64,000 bases of DNA from Paenibacillus sp. Root52 (GTDB lineage Bacteria > Bacillota > Bacilli > Paenibacillales > Paenibacillaceae), in the NCBI RefSeq assembly GCF_001426865.1, contig NZ_LMFO01000011.1, forward strand, positions 1 to 64,000, given 5' to 3'. The position numbers and the translations under genes were made by a program. This document shows, one piece after another, positions 18,866 to 28,343 of this stretch (its first letter is position 1; each line of letters opens with the position of its first letter). A model generated the notes under the pieces. It did no database searches and was not told the DNA's origin. It was given only the letters and a program-made list of their open reading frames with translations.

Positions 18866-19651
18866 ATGAATGAAATAAATGAACAAGATACAGTATTAAA
18901 CGCCCGCAATGTTCAAAAAGCGTATGGCTCGAGGGGCAGTACCCAACATGTTTTGAAAGGCATTAATTTACGCGTTCTGCGTAAAGAGTTCGTCGGTATC
19001 ATGGGTCCCTCTGGTTCCGGTAAAACCACTCTGCTAAATGTACTTGCGACAATTGACCGAACAACTGACGGTACAATATTAATTGACAATGAAGATATAT
19101 CCGCCATGACAAATGCCGCTCTTTCCGCGTTCCGCCGTAACAAGCTTGGCTTCATCTTCCAGGATTACAATCTTCTTGATACGTTGACGGTAAAGGAAAA
19201 TATCCTTCTGCCTATATCACTTACCAAGCTAAGTAAGAAGCAAGCGGAGAGAGAATTTGCAGCGATTGCAGACGTACTGGGCATTCGGGAATTGTCGGAG
19301 AAATACCCATTCGAAATATCAGGAGGGCAAAAACAGCGTACTGCAGCCGGACGGGCTTTGATCCATCAGCCTTCTATCATCTTTGCAGACGAACCGACGG
19401 GAGCCCTAGATTCCAAGTCTGCGTCATCGTTGTTGTCCGTAATGGATGAGGTGAACCGGACTAAAGAGGTCACCATTATCATGGTCACACACGATCCGGT
19501 GGCATCCAGTTATTGTAACCGCGTGGTCTTTCTAAAAGACGGGAAGATTTACTCCGAACTGTACCGGGGGGAGAAATCCAGACAGTCGTTTTTTAAGGAG
19601 ATCATTGATGTGCAGGCTGTACTAGGGGGCGATAATATTGACGGTATTTGA
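18866..19651 (+). CDS. ABC transporter ATP-binding protein (BceA/YxdL type)
   Basis: 261-residue ATPase with Walker [20 protein letters not shown]-loop [10 protein letters not shown], signature [15 protein letters not shown], Walker [14 protein letters not shown] and H-loop MVTHDP. This is the MacB/BceA class, which works with a ten-helix FtsX permease to sense and remove peptide antibiotics. GGGAGG lies 6 bases before the ATG. It overlaps the permease gene by 14 bases. Confidence 0.92.
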   Translation: MNEINEQDTVLNARNVQKAYGSRGSTQHVLKGINLRVLRKEFVGIMGPSGSGKTTLLNVLATIDRTTDGTILIDNEDISAMTNAALSAFRRNKLGFIFQDYNLLDTLTVKENILLPISLTKLSKKQAEREFAAIADVLGIRELSEKYPFEISGGQKQRTAAGRALIHQPSIIFADEPTGALDSKSASSLLSVMDEVNRTKEVTIIMVTHDPVASSYCNRVVFLKDGKIYSELYRGEKSRQSFFKEIIDVQAVLGGDNIDGI

Positions 19652-21569
19652 TCTGGCATTCCGAAGCATGCGGCAAAATATGAAGCATTACTATCTATAT
19701 TTCTTCGCACTGATTTTCAGCATGAGCCTGTTCTTCATCTTTGCATCCCTCAAGTATGATCAGCAGGTACAGAATATGCTGGATTCAAGTGTGAACTTCA
19801 CTACAGCATTTCAGTTTGCAGCAGTCCTGCTCATGGTAATCATAGGGATCTTTGCTGTTTCCTCTAACAGCATATTCTTACGAAGACGCAGTCGGGAGTT
19901 TGGATTATATCAGCTCATAGGGCTTTCCAAAGGTTGGATTATCCGTTATTTACTCCTTGAGAATATCTTGCTGGGTTTGGGCGCTTTGATAACAGGGATC
20001 ATCTGCGGAGCACTCGTATCCCGTCTGTTTGTCCTGATCTTAATGAATCTACTCAACTTGAACGGTCTGCCTTCGATAGACTTTTCTGTACTGGCGGCGT
20101 TAGAAACAGCCATAGTATTTATTCTCGTCATCGTTATTACTTCTATTCAGATGATAGTAATAATCAATCGGCGAACCCTGCTCGGCTTATTCCAGGCAGA
20201 TAAGCAGCCTGAACTTATCAGCAAGCGGCCCTCTATTTTTACGGCTGTAATCGCTGTACTTGGTGTTATATTGATCGGCTACGGCTATCAGTTATCGGAT
20301 CATATGATAGATGAGCAATTAGTTTTTAATGCGCTGCTAGTAATGGCGTCTACAATAACAGGAACCTATATTTTATTTAGGGTGACGATCAGATGGTGTC
20401 TCTACTGGTTCCGCAAACGTAAACGGGGACATCTGGGTTTGTACAACAGTCTGTCGCTTGCTCCCCTGATGCACCGTATGAAAACCAATGCCAACTCGCT
20501 CACATTAATTACTGTGCTGTCAGCCTTAACCCTTACACTAGTTACCATGGCGTATTCTATCTACTACTCTGCAGAGAAAGTTACTCGAAAAGAGTATCCA
20601 TATGATTTCGCAATTGAGAATAACCAGCGTGATACAGATGCGTTTACTGCCGAGCTAGAGAGCAATGGGATTCATTACAACCACTATACTATCCAAACAT
20701 TCCGGACTAACGGTGTTGTTTTGGATCCGTTAGTCGAATCCGGGTTTAGAGAAGGCATGCTATTATGGCTTTCGGCTGAACAACTGCAAGAAACCGACAG
20801 AGATGTCTCTGTACCTGACTATGGCGAGGCAATAGAATATAATGCTTCTGCTCTTAGCCTTTATGACGACATTGATCTCACCAAACGTTATCCAACGATG
20901 ATTGAACTGCGCTCAGAAACACAGACGAAGAGTTATCCCTTGACTGAAATATTGTTGGAGAATGTCGTGAACGCTGGAATATCAGGTAGACAAATGTTAG
21001 TATCTGAAGCCACCTTGGAAGAAATTGAGAAGAGAATGTCCAATATGGACGGCTTTGATCGGGTTCAGATTGATACATTTCTAGTTCCGGACAATAAGGA
21101 ACTTGCGCTGGCTTCCTCTCTCTATCAGAAATATAATACGGACGACTATTATTCGGCAGACTTTTATTCCCGCTATACAAGTTTGCTCCAGCAATCCGGA
21201 TTATTAATTTTTATAGCTGCCTTTCTGGGACTAGCCTTTCTTGCTTCAACCGGCAGTATTCTCTACTTTAAACAGATGAGCGAAGCCGAGCAGGAAAAAC
21301 AGAGCTTTAGAACTTTGCGTCAGCTTGGTTTTGATGAAAAGATGATCATGAAAGGTATTTTGCGGAAGCAGATGTTAGTGTTTCTGCTACCGCTGTTCAT
21401 TGGAATATTTCATTCGGTCTTTGCAGTCAAAGCAAGTTACTTTATAACTAATTCGGACGATACCTTCCCTGCGGTGATTTCGATGGGTGCTTATGCCGCC
21501 ATCTATTTCCTGTTCGCTTTCTTCACGCTTGGATATTACAAAAAAATTGTTCAGAACGCTATGTTATAA
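19638..21569 (+). CDS. ABC transporter permease (BceB/YxdM type, FtsX family)
   Basis: 643 residues with about ten membrane helices. A large extracytoplasmic domain (about 310-510) between helices 7 and 8 is the peptide-sensing domain of this class. The N-terminus [26 protein letters not shown] and the [21 protein letters not shown] block are characteristic. It starts at TTG, 8 bases after AGGGGG, inside the end of the ATPase gene. It should form a sensory complex with the BceS-type kinase upstream. Confidence 0.92.
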   Translation: MTVFDLAFRSMRQNMKHYYLYFFALIFSMSLFFIFASLKYDQQVQNMLDSSVNFTTAFQFAAVLLMVIIGIFAVSSNSIFLRRRSREFGLYQLIGLSKGWIIRYLLLENILLGLGALITGIICGALVSRLFVLILMNLLNLNGLPSIDFSVLAALETAIVFILVIVITSIQMIVIINRRTLLGLFQADKQPELISKRPSIFTAVIAVLGVILIGYGYQLSDHMIDEQLVFNALLVMASTITGTYILFRVTIRWCLYWFRKRKRGHLGLYNSLSLAPLMHRMKTNANSLTLITVLSALTLTLVTMAYSIYYSAEKVTRKEYPYDFAIENNQRDTDAFTAELESNGIHYNHYTIQTFRTNGVVLDPLVESGFREGMLLWLSAEQLQETDRDVSVPDYGEAIEYNASALSLYDDIDLTKRYPTMIELRSETQTKSYPLTEILLENVVNAGISGRQMLVSEATLEEIEKRMSNMDGFDRVQIDTFLVPDNKELALASSLYQKYNTDDYYSADFYSRYTSLLQQSGLLIFIAAFLGLAFLASTGSILYFKQMSEAEQEKQSFRTLRQLGFDEKMIMKGILRKQMLVFLLPLFIGIFHSVFAVKASYFITNSDDTFPAVISMGAYAAIYFLFAFFTLGYYKKIVQNAML

Positions 21570-21595
21570 CAACTACTACGAGGAGGGAATAAAGC

Positions 21596-21952
21596 ATGAA
21601 AAAAACCGTTATTGTTGTTCTGACCGCTCTCATTGTTTGCTCGGCTCTGTATTTAACATTCAAACGGGAGTTTGATCAGTTCAATCCATTCTATGAGGAA
21701 CAATATGTATACGCAGTAATCAATGAACAAGCCAAGAAGGAAGGTAAAAATGAATGGATTCGCTACAGATATAATCTGATAGGATACACAGGAAAGGGAG
21801 AGAAGAAAAAGATCACTTTCTCCTCAAGCAAAGAACAGAAACCGGAAGGCTATGTTAGAGTGCTTGCTAAGGGAGCCTATACCAAAGAATGGATTTTAAT
21901 AGAAGAGAAAAAGATTCCCGAGAATGTTTTAAACCAGTTACGCTCCCATTGA
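21596..21952 (+). CDS. yxeA: YxeA family secreted protein
   Basis: 118 residues with a signal or anchor helix (about 4-21), then a small domain beginning YVYAVINEQ and ending VRVLAKGAYTKEWILIEEKKIPENVL, the pattern of YxeA/DUF1093 proteins. In B. subtilis yxeA is the last gene of the yxdLM-yxeA operon; here it follows the permease by 26 bases with GAGGAGG before the ATG. Its role is unknown. Confidence 0.85.
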   Translation: MKKTVIVVLTALIVCSALYLTFKREFDQFNPFYEEQYVYAVINEQAKKEGKNEWIRYRYNLIGYTGKGEKKKITFSSSKEQKPEGYVRVLAKGAYTKEWILIEEKKIPENVLNQLRSH

Positions 21953-21966
21953 GTATATGTCTGAAT

Positions 21967-22013
21967 AGCAACTCCAAAGACAGCCAGTGCTGCTGATTTC
22001 GAGTTGCTTTTTT
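21967..22013 (+). terminator. Terminator of the ABC-yxeA operon
   Basis: Outer stem AGCAACTC / GAGTTGCT encloses an inner CAGC/GCTG pairing and is followed by T6. Confidence 0.8.
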
Positions 22014-22118
22014 GCGAGTGTGTAATGAGCTGGCCATTGGAAGATAATTATTTTGGTTTTCCACTCTATTCTTAAGCAGCACGGTTGCGAGATCCGTTTG
22101 GATTCTGCCCTTTCACGC

Positions 22119-22144
22119 AAAAAAATACGACCCACCCTTCGTAA
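22119..22144 (-). terminator. Terminator of the solute-binding protein gene
   Basis: On the minus strand TACGA-AGGGTGGG-TCGTA is followed by seven T. The stem is short but the T run is strong. Confidence 0.65.
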
Positions 22145-22164
22145 GAAGAGCAGGCCTTACTATT

Positions 22165-23532
22165 TTACTTCTTTGCCGTCTGAGCCTTTTTCAGTTTATC
22201 AGCAGCTGCTTGAGTACCTGATTGAATAGCAGCAGTTGCTTTGGCTAGTGTTTTCTTCCCGTTTACTACCTGTGTCAGTTCTTTAAGTAGAATCGAACGA
22301 AATCTTAATTCAAAATTGGGTGACTTGTTCATGAGAGCATAGCTTGTTATCGATGAATCCAGATTAGGTTTTAATTTATAGAAAGCATCCAACTTGTAAC
22401 CTGAGTACTCCTTAATCATGCGAGATAGAGGAGCACCGATATTATTATTAGAGCTCTTGGGTTTATAGTATTCGGTAGCGTAGTCATCTCCATTGAAGTA
22501 TTTAATGAAATCCCAAGCAGCATCAACATCTGCTGCGTCTGCTGGAATTGCGAATATCTCATTGATGAAAACGTTTCCTGTTGACTTTCCATCCTTAGCG
22601 GCAGGGCTGGCAACAATACCGAGCTTGAAAGGTTTATAATCTTTCACACCATTTTTTGCTGCTTGTAAGGACTGCAGTTGACTAATCGAGGCTACTTTCA
22701 TAGCTGATCGTCCCATAATGAACGAGCTACTTTCCAAGTAACTTTTGCCCGACAGGCTGATCCCTTCGTCAAGTACGCCGGATTTCGTTGTCTCGCTTGC
22801 TAGACGATAGGCGTTTTTCCACGCAGTCGTATTCGCAGTAGCCTTTAGAGTACCTGGATCCATGTACGTTAATCCTTCTGTTCTGGCGATATCCATGACC
22901 AAATTGCTGGATCCAAAGGAGCTTAGACCCCAAATTCGGGAGTTCTTATCTCCCTTAGTAGGGAATTTTTGGGCAAGGTTCAATATCTCTTCCCACGTCA
23001 TTCCATCACTTGGTACTTTGACATTGTACTTTTTAAATAAATCAATATTATACAGAAGAGCATACGAATTCGTTTTCGGGCTTAACCCATAAAGTTTGCC
23101 ACCGCCCTGTTCCTTTAATTCATCTAGTAAGCCAGGGTATAGTGTTGTCGTGTCATACTTATCTCGCTTAATTAACGGTTCTAAATCGACCAGCTTTTTA
23201 TCTGTAGACAGTTGTTGGTAATGGTATGGAGGTAGCATAACCAGATCAGGTGAATACTTTTGGATAGCCCCATTGTAATCCTTAATCGCTTCCATACCTG
23301 CAGGTGCAACGACTTCGATGTTTGTATTCGGGTACTTCTGACTGAACAAATTTCCATACGTTCTGTTGAAATCATCTTCGTTCCAGTACAACACTTTTAA
23401 AGTACGTTTCGTATCTACCTCATTGTCCGAATTTGCAGAAGCTTGTTTACCTGTGCTAAGGCCTGCTGAAATACCGATTAACATAACACTAAGACTAACA
23501 AGCATGGCCTTCTGTAAAAAATTGTGCTTCAA
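22165..23532 (-). CDS. Extracellular solute-binding protein (ABC sugar type), orphan
   Basis: 455 residues with an N-terminal signal (LQKAMLVSLSVMLIGISAG, then KQASA) and no lipobox cysteine. Family 1 solute-binding features include LKVLYWNEDDFNRTYGNLF at the mature start, the KLYGLSPKTNSYALLYNIDLFKK block, MTWEEILNLAQKF and later WDFIKYFNGDDYATEYY. The start is TTG, 7 bases after GGTGGAGG; the upstream TTG would place the ribosome-binding site inside the protein. No permease or ATPase genes lie nearby. It is divergent from a two-component system, so it may act as a ligand-presenting sensor component; this is inference. Confidence 0.85.
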   Translation of the reverse strand: MKHNFLQKAMLVSLSVMLIGISAGLSTGKQASANSDNEVDTKRTLKVLYWNEDDFNRTYGNLFSQKYPNTNIEVVAPAGMEAIKDYNGAIQKYSPDLVMLPPYHYQQLSTDKKLVDLEPLIKRDKYDTTTLYPGLLDELKEQGGGKLYGLSPKTNSYALLYNIDLFKKYNVKVPSDGMTWEEILNLAQKFPTKGDKNSRIWGLSSFGSSNLVMDIARTEGLTYMDPGTLKATANTTAWKNAYRLASETTKSGVLDEGISLSGKSYLESSSFIMGRSAMKVASISQLQSLQAAKNGVKDYKPFKLGIVASPAAKDGKSTGNVFINEIFAIPADAADVDAAWDFIKYFNGDDYATEYYKPKSSNNNIGAPLSRMIKEYSGYKLDAFYKLKPNLDSSITSYALMNKSPNFELRFRSILLKELTQVVNGKKTLAKATAAIQSGTQAAADKLKKAQTAKK

Positions 23533-23734
23533 AAATAAAACCTCCACCCATTTGTTGTTCAAACGATTATTCGCTTGTGTTGAACTAAGTATAGAGGTGA
23601 AAGCTTATCATCTAACTACCGTACTTCTTATCATTTCCTTAATTAATACTGACGTTACTCAATACATAAAAATATCACTTATAATTACCGTGCTGCCTTC
23701 CAATGTAAGGTAGATACAGAATCAAGGAGGATCT

Positions 23735-24448
23735 ATGGCGGAAAGAACGATTTTAATGGTGGATGACGAAGCGGAAATCATCCAATTAATGAGTATCTAT
23801 TTCAATAACGAAGGCTTCAAGCTCCTGCAAGCGTCGAATGGCGTGGAGGCACTGAAGATTTTAAATTCGCAACAAATCGATTTAATTGTACTTGATCTAA
23901 TGATGCCCGAGATGGACGGGTTGCAAGCTTGTATGAAAATACGAGAAACGAACCCTATACCTATCATTATGCTATCGGCTAAAGGCCAAGATATCGATAA
24001 AATATCAGGTCTCAGCATCGGCGCTGACGACTACGTAACCAAGCCATTCAACCCACTCGAGCTGATCGCACGTATCAAGTCGCAGCTTCGAAGAATGAAC
24101 CAGTTCAACGCCATTGCGGCTAACGCGAACGAAATACACATCGAAAATGTTACCATTAATATTGCGTCCCATACGGTAAAGGTCGATCAGCAGGAAATTA
24201 AGTTAACTCCCCGCCAGTTCGCACTCCTGCATACGTTAGCAGTTAATAGAGGGACGGTGCTTAGTATGGATCGTATCTACGAAGAGGTCTGGAACGAGCC
24301 CTTTATGGAGTCAAAAAATAGCGTTATGGTACATATCAGAAAGCTCCGTGAGAAGATAGAATCTAACCCGCGCGAACCTCGAATCATCAAAACCGTATGG
24401 GGAATTGGATACAAAATAGAAAGTGATGAAAAAGTAAGGGGTGATTAA
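23735..24448 (+). CDS. OmpR/PhoB-family response regulator
   Basis: 237 residues. Receiver (1-118): MVDDEAEI, phospho-acceptor in LIVLDLMMPEMDGL, MLSAKG and VTKPFNPLEL. Winged helix (about 138-232): LTPRQFALLHTLAVNRG and VWGIGYKIE. It precedes its kinase by one base. A TATAAT lies at 23680-23685 upstream, and AAGGAGG precedes the ATG. Confidence 0.92.
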   Translation: MAERTILMVDDEAEIIQLMSIYFNNEGFKLLQASNGVEALKILNSQQIDLIVLDLMMPEMDGLQACMKIRETNPIPIIMLSAKGQDIDKISGLSIGADDYVTKPFNPLELIARIKSQLRRMNQFNAIAANANEIHIENVTINIASHTVKVDQQEIKLTPRQFALLHTLAVNRGTVLSMDRIYEEVWNEPFMESKNSVMVHIRKLREKIESNPREPRIIKTVWGIGYKIESDEKVRGD

Positions 24449-24449
24449 T

Positions 24450-26375
24450 ATGCAACCACAGTGGCTATATACGATTCGTTGGAGATTAATGCTGATCATG
24501 GTTGCAAGCCTGGCTTTAACAGGCGTAGGTATTTTGTTGGGTTATGTCATGGCGGGTGCACTGCAAAAAATCGAATACGTGGCTGTTCCGATCAATTGGA
24601 TCATTGAGCAAGCCGGGTCCATTCGCGTGATGATCATAACCGGTATAATTCTATTTCCCGTCGCTTTTTTCCTTGCCAGCTTGCGTTTGGTTCGAGATTT
24701 GCGTGCGATCAATGCAGGGTTGCGGGAAATATCGGCAGGTCGTTTCGGAAATGTGGTAACGGTCAAAAGCAAGGATGAGCTAAGCGTGATCACTGAGAGT
24801 ATGAATCATTTGAGCACCGAATGGGATCATTACTTGGCGGAAGTTACATGTGGTTTGGAGGAAATTGCGAGCGGCCAATTCGACCATCAAATTCCGGAAA
24901 TTGCCGGTAATAAATTGGGCGAGGTCGCGCGCAGCATTAATCAGATGAGTATGCAATTGAAGCATTCTATAGCGGAGGAACGCAAGGCTGAAAAGACTAA
25001 AAACGATTTGATTACCGGTGTGTCGCATGATCTCCGCACTCCACTAACCTCGATTCTCGGCTTTCTCGAAGTAATCCAGGAGGATCGGTATCAGGATGAA
25101 GTGGAGATGCGTTATTATATCAACATCGCGTATGAGAAATCCTTGGCGCTTCGGCGATTAATCGACGAACTGTTCGAATATACCCGAATCAACAACGGCA
25201 TGCCTCTTGAAATGAACGAGCTCGATATCGCCGGCTTAATCGGTCAGCTTGCCGAGGAATTTGTGCCGATTACGGAGAACGCAGGCATGAAAATCAGGCT
25301 GAACATACAAGAAGGAGATTTCAAGATTCAAGCGGACGGAGGATTGTTGGTACGGGCGTACGAGAATATCATCGCAAATGCCATCCAGTACGGGAAGGAG
25401 GGCAAATATATCGATATCGATATTACACAGGATGGAGATATGCTGGCCGTGCGAATTCAAAATTATGGAGATCCCGTTCCGGAACGGGATTTACCGTTCA
25501 TCTTCGACCGCTTTTATCGGGTGGAGAGGTCTAGGTCGAAGCAGACCGGGGGTACAGGTCTCGGTCTGGCTATCACGAAGAGTATTGTCGAGGTACACCG
25601 AGGATGTATTACTGCGCGCAGCAGTAGGAAGGCAACTTCATTTGAGACACGCTTCTCCATTTCTGTCCTCAATCAGGCTCATGAGGCTGTTCGGGAAACA
25701 GATCAACATGAAATCGAGCAAATACCAACCACACTTCCCGAAAAAGGACTGGCGCCGAAAAAAGGAATTTTTCATCAAGAACGACGCTTATTCCAACCAA
25801 GGATAGCTGCTGTACCAATGATCGTGTTGCTCGTCTGTGCGTTGGTACTGTTCAGCTTCAAGAATTCATTTACCTCCAATCTCGTGGCAAAGTTGCCTGC
25901 CATCTTCTCTGAAAATGACGCCCCAACGCTGATACCCACAAGCGGGAATAACGAGATGACTTTAATTACTGGTAAAACAGACAAAGGCTATACACTGCTT
26001 ATTCATAGTTACGTTTTCGACGGCCAGAGCCTAATTATTCAATACTCAATGAAACATTCTAACCAGATATCGGAGTTGCAGTGGACGAAACAATCGGTAG
26101 AGCCAACTTTTATGTTAGATCCTTCAACGATAAAGGCGGTTCCCGGCATTGCCACGGATACAGGTGTAACGTTGCCCAAAAACGGCACCATCAGATTTTA
26201 TTTCATCGGGACTTTGCCACCTCCAGATCAGTTCCTGTTAAAGGTTAACGTAAACCAGTTAATCCTGTCCGATGGCTCGGGTCAGCAGGATCTGCTCTCC
26301 GGAGAATGGAGCTTTGAAATTCCTGTGAAGAAAAATCATGAACGAAAAGCCAATGGTCAAAGCGCGCCTTTGTAA
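24450..26375 (+). CDS. Histidine kinase with an additional C-terminal membrane helix and DUF4179/DUF5643-like outer domain
   Basis: 641 residues. Order: two membrane helices (about 10-35 and 57-80), HAMP-like region, DHp with GVSHDLRTPLTSILGF (His near 193), ATPase domain with ENIIANAIQYG, FDRFYRVERSRS and GTGLGLAI up to about 405. After a hydrophilic linker (410-450) a third helix (IAAVPMIVLLVCALVLFSF, about 453-470) is followed by a predicted outside domain of 170 residues. This tail has DKGYTLLIHSYVFDGQSLII and ends LSGEWSFEIPVKK, patterns known from DUF4179/DUF5643 tails of ECF anti-sigma factors. The ATG lies 8 bases after AAGGGG and one base after the regulator's stop. Confidence 0.88.
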   Translation: MQPQWLYTIRWRLMLIMVASLALTGVGILLGYVMAGALQKIEYVAVPINWIIEQAGSIRVMIITGIILFPVAFFLASLRLVRDLRAINAGLREISAGRFGNVVTVKSKDELSVITESMNHLSTEWDHYLAEVTCGLEEIASGQFDHQIPEIAGNKLGEVARSINQMSMQLKHSIAEERKAEKTKNDLITGVSHDLRTPLTSILGFLEVIQEDRYQDEVEMRYYINIAYEKSLALRRLIDELFEYTRINNGMPLEMNELDIAGLIGQLAEEFVPITENAGMKIRLNIQEGDFKIQADGGLLVRAYENIIANAIQYGKEGKYIDIDITQDGDMLAVRIQNYGDPVPERDLPFIFDRFYRVERSRSKQTGGTGLGLAITKSIVEVHRGCITARSSRKATSFETRFSISVLNQAHEAVRETDQHEIEQIPTTLPEKGLAPKKGIFHQERRLFQPRIAAVPMIVLLVCALVLFSFKNSFTSNLVAKLPAIFSENDAPTLIPTSGNNEMTLITGKTDKGYTLLIHSYVFDGQSLIIQYSMKHSNQISELQWTKQSVEPTFMLDPSTIKAVPGIATDTGVTLPKNGTIRFYFIGTLPPPDQFLLKVNVNQLILSDGSGQQDLLSGEWSFEIPVKKNHERKANGQSAPL

Positions 26376-26433
26376 AATGATACCGTTCCCCGCAATGCTA
26401 ATAATTTAAAACTATACTGCCCGATCATATAAT

Positions 26434-26468
26434 AGGATCAACCAATTCTTTTCGGTTGATCCATTTTA
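26434..26468 (+). terminator. Terminator of the two-component operon
   Basis: A perfect 9-bp stem, GGATCAACC / GGTTGATCC, is followed by ATTTTATATT. Confidence 0.75.
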
Positions 26469-26632
26469 TATTAACTTTAGGGTAGCCGAGCACGTGATAG
26501 CAGCTGTTCGACCTCATCCCTTATCACATGTACGTATATTAGACATTTTGCTTTTCCTCTCTCTCAGTGACCCCCTTGAGCCCCTTTGATGTAACTTATT
26601 TATCATGCGCATTGGAGATGATTTCTGTTGTT

Positions 26633-27577
26633 TTAATATTCCAAATAACTTTCAGCAATTTCCGTCAATGTTTCTTTACTTACTTGATCTGAATTTGCCA
26701 GCACGGTATAGCTGTATCTTTGTTTTTTGTCTGGGCTCTCGTATATCCATTGCAACTGGATCGCGCGTGAAGGATCAAATTCTGTTTGCAGCATCTCTAC
26801 ACCCTTCACATGAACCTTTTCCTGTCTAAATTCAACTTTCTCATCAATATACGATGTCGGGTTACTCTTACCAGTCAGATTATGGATCATAACCTCGATT
26901 TTATCTTCGCCGTTTTGATACGTAACAGATAGATGGGAAACCTCATCTGTCATTTCAACTGGCATCATTGCATAACCATGCTTAGACTTTTCGGCCTGAT
27001 GTCTCAGTTTTGTAGTCATTTCCTCTTTTTCTTGCAAAGAGGGTGGGTTTACATCATACGCAGTTTTGAAGAATACATCTGCCTGTTGGTATGTATAATC
27101 CCCATTGACCTTGTCTGCAACCTTAATTGATTGATCTGTAATCGTATCGCGCAACTGAGAAAGATTGTAGAAACTAGTTGCCTTCATGCCCAGGTCTGTC
27201 TGATGATTCGGATTATTGGCAGCAACATAAAATAAAGCGGCTTGACCGTTCTTTAACAGCTTCTCTTTAAGGTCATAAAAAGCTTCAAAACGTTTTACGT
27301 CCTCTTTTGATTCTGTCTGTTCGTATTCTTTCGTCGATTTAGTCTCATATACAACTTCGCCATCCGTATTCGTCAAAGAATGATACTGGACTGCCGCATA
27401 ACCTGTGGTGGCCATTAACATCATTCCAACAAACGCAGTTAAAGCAATTTTATATCTCACAAAAAACCTCTCCTTTTTCATTTCAGTATGCAGTACCTTC
27501 ATTACCTTACCTGTTAGTTCCACATCGGGAATACGCGGGTCACCAAACAGTTTTTTCAAATCCTGATCCCTCTCCAT
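26633..27577 (-). CDS. Anti-sigma factor, single membrane span, DUF4367-like outer domain
   Basis: 314 residues. A short cytoplasmic part (1-35) contains LKKLFGDPRIPDVELTGKVM and lacks the HxxxCxxC zinc motif of ZAS anti-sigma factors. A membrane helix (about 41-60) is followed by a long outside domain. The C-terminus, with QLQWIYESPDKKQRYSY and ending LTEIAESYLEY, resembles DUF4367. It overlaps the ECF sigma gene by 38 bases; of two nearby ATGs the one 9 bases after GGGGAG is chosen. It probably holds the sigma factor at the membrane. Confidence 0.75.
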   Translation of the reverse strand: MERDQDLKKLFGDPRIPDVELTGKVMKVLHTEMKKERFFVRYKIALTAFVGMMLMATTGYAAVQYHSLTNTDGEVVYETKSTKEYEQTESKEDVKRFEAFYDLKEKLLKNGQAALFYVAANNPNHQTDLGMKATSFYNLSQLRDTITDQSIKVADKVNGDYTYQQADVFFKTAYDVNPPSLQEKEEMTTKLRHQAEKSKHGYAMMPVEMTDEVSHLSVTYQNGEDKIEVMIHNLTGKSNPTSYIDEKVEFRQEKVHVKGVEMLQTEFDPSRAIQLQWIYESPDKKQRYSYTVLANSDQVSKETLTEIAESYLEY

Positions 27578-28136
27578 ATTCATACACTCCCCGTCCCTTT
27601 GCTTGGGCATAATACTTTCGAAATTTTGCGGATGTCCGTTCATATTTTTTACGGAGGCTTGCGCTGTTCTTGCCGAGAATCAAACCAATCTCCTGGTAGC
27701 TCTTATCCTCGATACAACGTAATATTAACAAGTTGCGTTCCTCCGCCGATAGTTTCGTCATAGCCTGATGTACAGATTCATCAAAATAGTTGGCTTCAAT
27801 ATGCATATCCACATCATTGTTATCTTTATCGTCACGGTAAAAGAAAGGTAAATATTTAACCAATTTACGTCTACGAATGAAGTCAATACACTGGTGGTAG
27901 GCAATCTTGTATAACCATGCGCTAAAACCCATCTCATATTGGGTATATTTTCGCAAGTTGCGAAATGTCTTCAGAAACACTTCCTGTGCATTATCTTCGG
28001 CTTCATCATGTTTACCCAGCATATGATAACAGTAGAGAAAGATTGGTTTCTGATAAACCTTCATGATCTTCTCGAATTTTTCTATCTCTCCATCTAACAC
28101 ATCTGCAATGATCTGATTAATCTCTGTGTCATTCAA
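27540..28136 (-). CDS. ECF sigma factor
   Basis: 198-residue sigma-70 family protein. Region 2 (about 25-95) includes AEDNAQEVFLKTFRNLRKY and FSAWLYKIAYHQCIDFIRRRK; region 4 (about 125-180) includes LSAEERNLLILRCIEDKSYQEIG. An acidic linker (DDKDNNDVD) lies between them. GGGGAGAG precedes the ATG. The membrane anti-sigma gene follows and overlaps, the usual autoregulated pair. Target genes are not identifiable. Confidence 0.92.
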   Translation of the reverse strand: MNDTEINQIIADVLDGEIEKFEKIMKVYQKPIFLYCYHMLGKHDEAEDNAQEVFLKTFRNLRKYTQYEMGFSAWLYKIAYHQCIDFIRRRKLVKYLPFFYRDDKDNNDVDMHIEANYFDESVHQAMTKLSAEERNLLILRCIEDKSYQEIGLILGKNSASLRKKYERTSAKFRKYYAQAKGRGVYEYGEGSGFEKTVW

Positions 28137-28252
28137 GTTCTCTCCCCCCTTTCATACTATACAACGAACAACTCCACCATTAATGTGACAGTACGGAAGG
28201 TACTATATTCAAAACCGCCCTATCCAGACGGTAAAATTAACGCCAGACCTCT

Positions 28253-28315
28253 CCTGCCCTTTAGCCGAATAAAAGCAGCTGATCACTGTGATCAGCTGCT
28301 TTCTCAGATTTATTA
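28253..28315 (-). repeat. Palindromic repeat copy A / terminator
   Basis: Begins CCTGCCCTTTAG, then AATAAAAGCAGCTGATCAC, a two-base loop, and the matching GTGATCAGCTGCTTT arm, then TTTATTA. The inner stem is perfect over about 14 bp. Two further copies (38118-38196, 44891-44972) share CCTGC(C/T)C, AATAAAAGCAGC and the TTTATT right side. It lies between the sigma gene and the nucleotidyltransferase gene and can serve as a terminator. Confidence 0.7.
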
Positions 28316-28343
28316 CGCGATCGGCTCCTGTTATCTTACGTTT

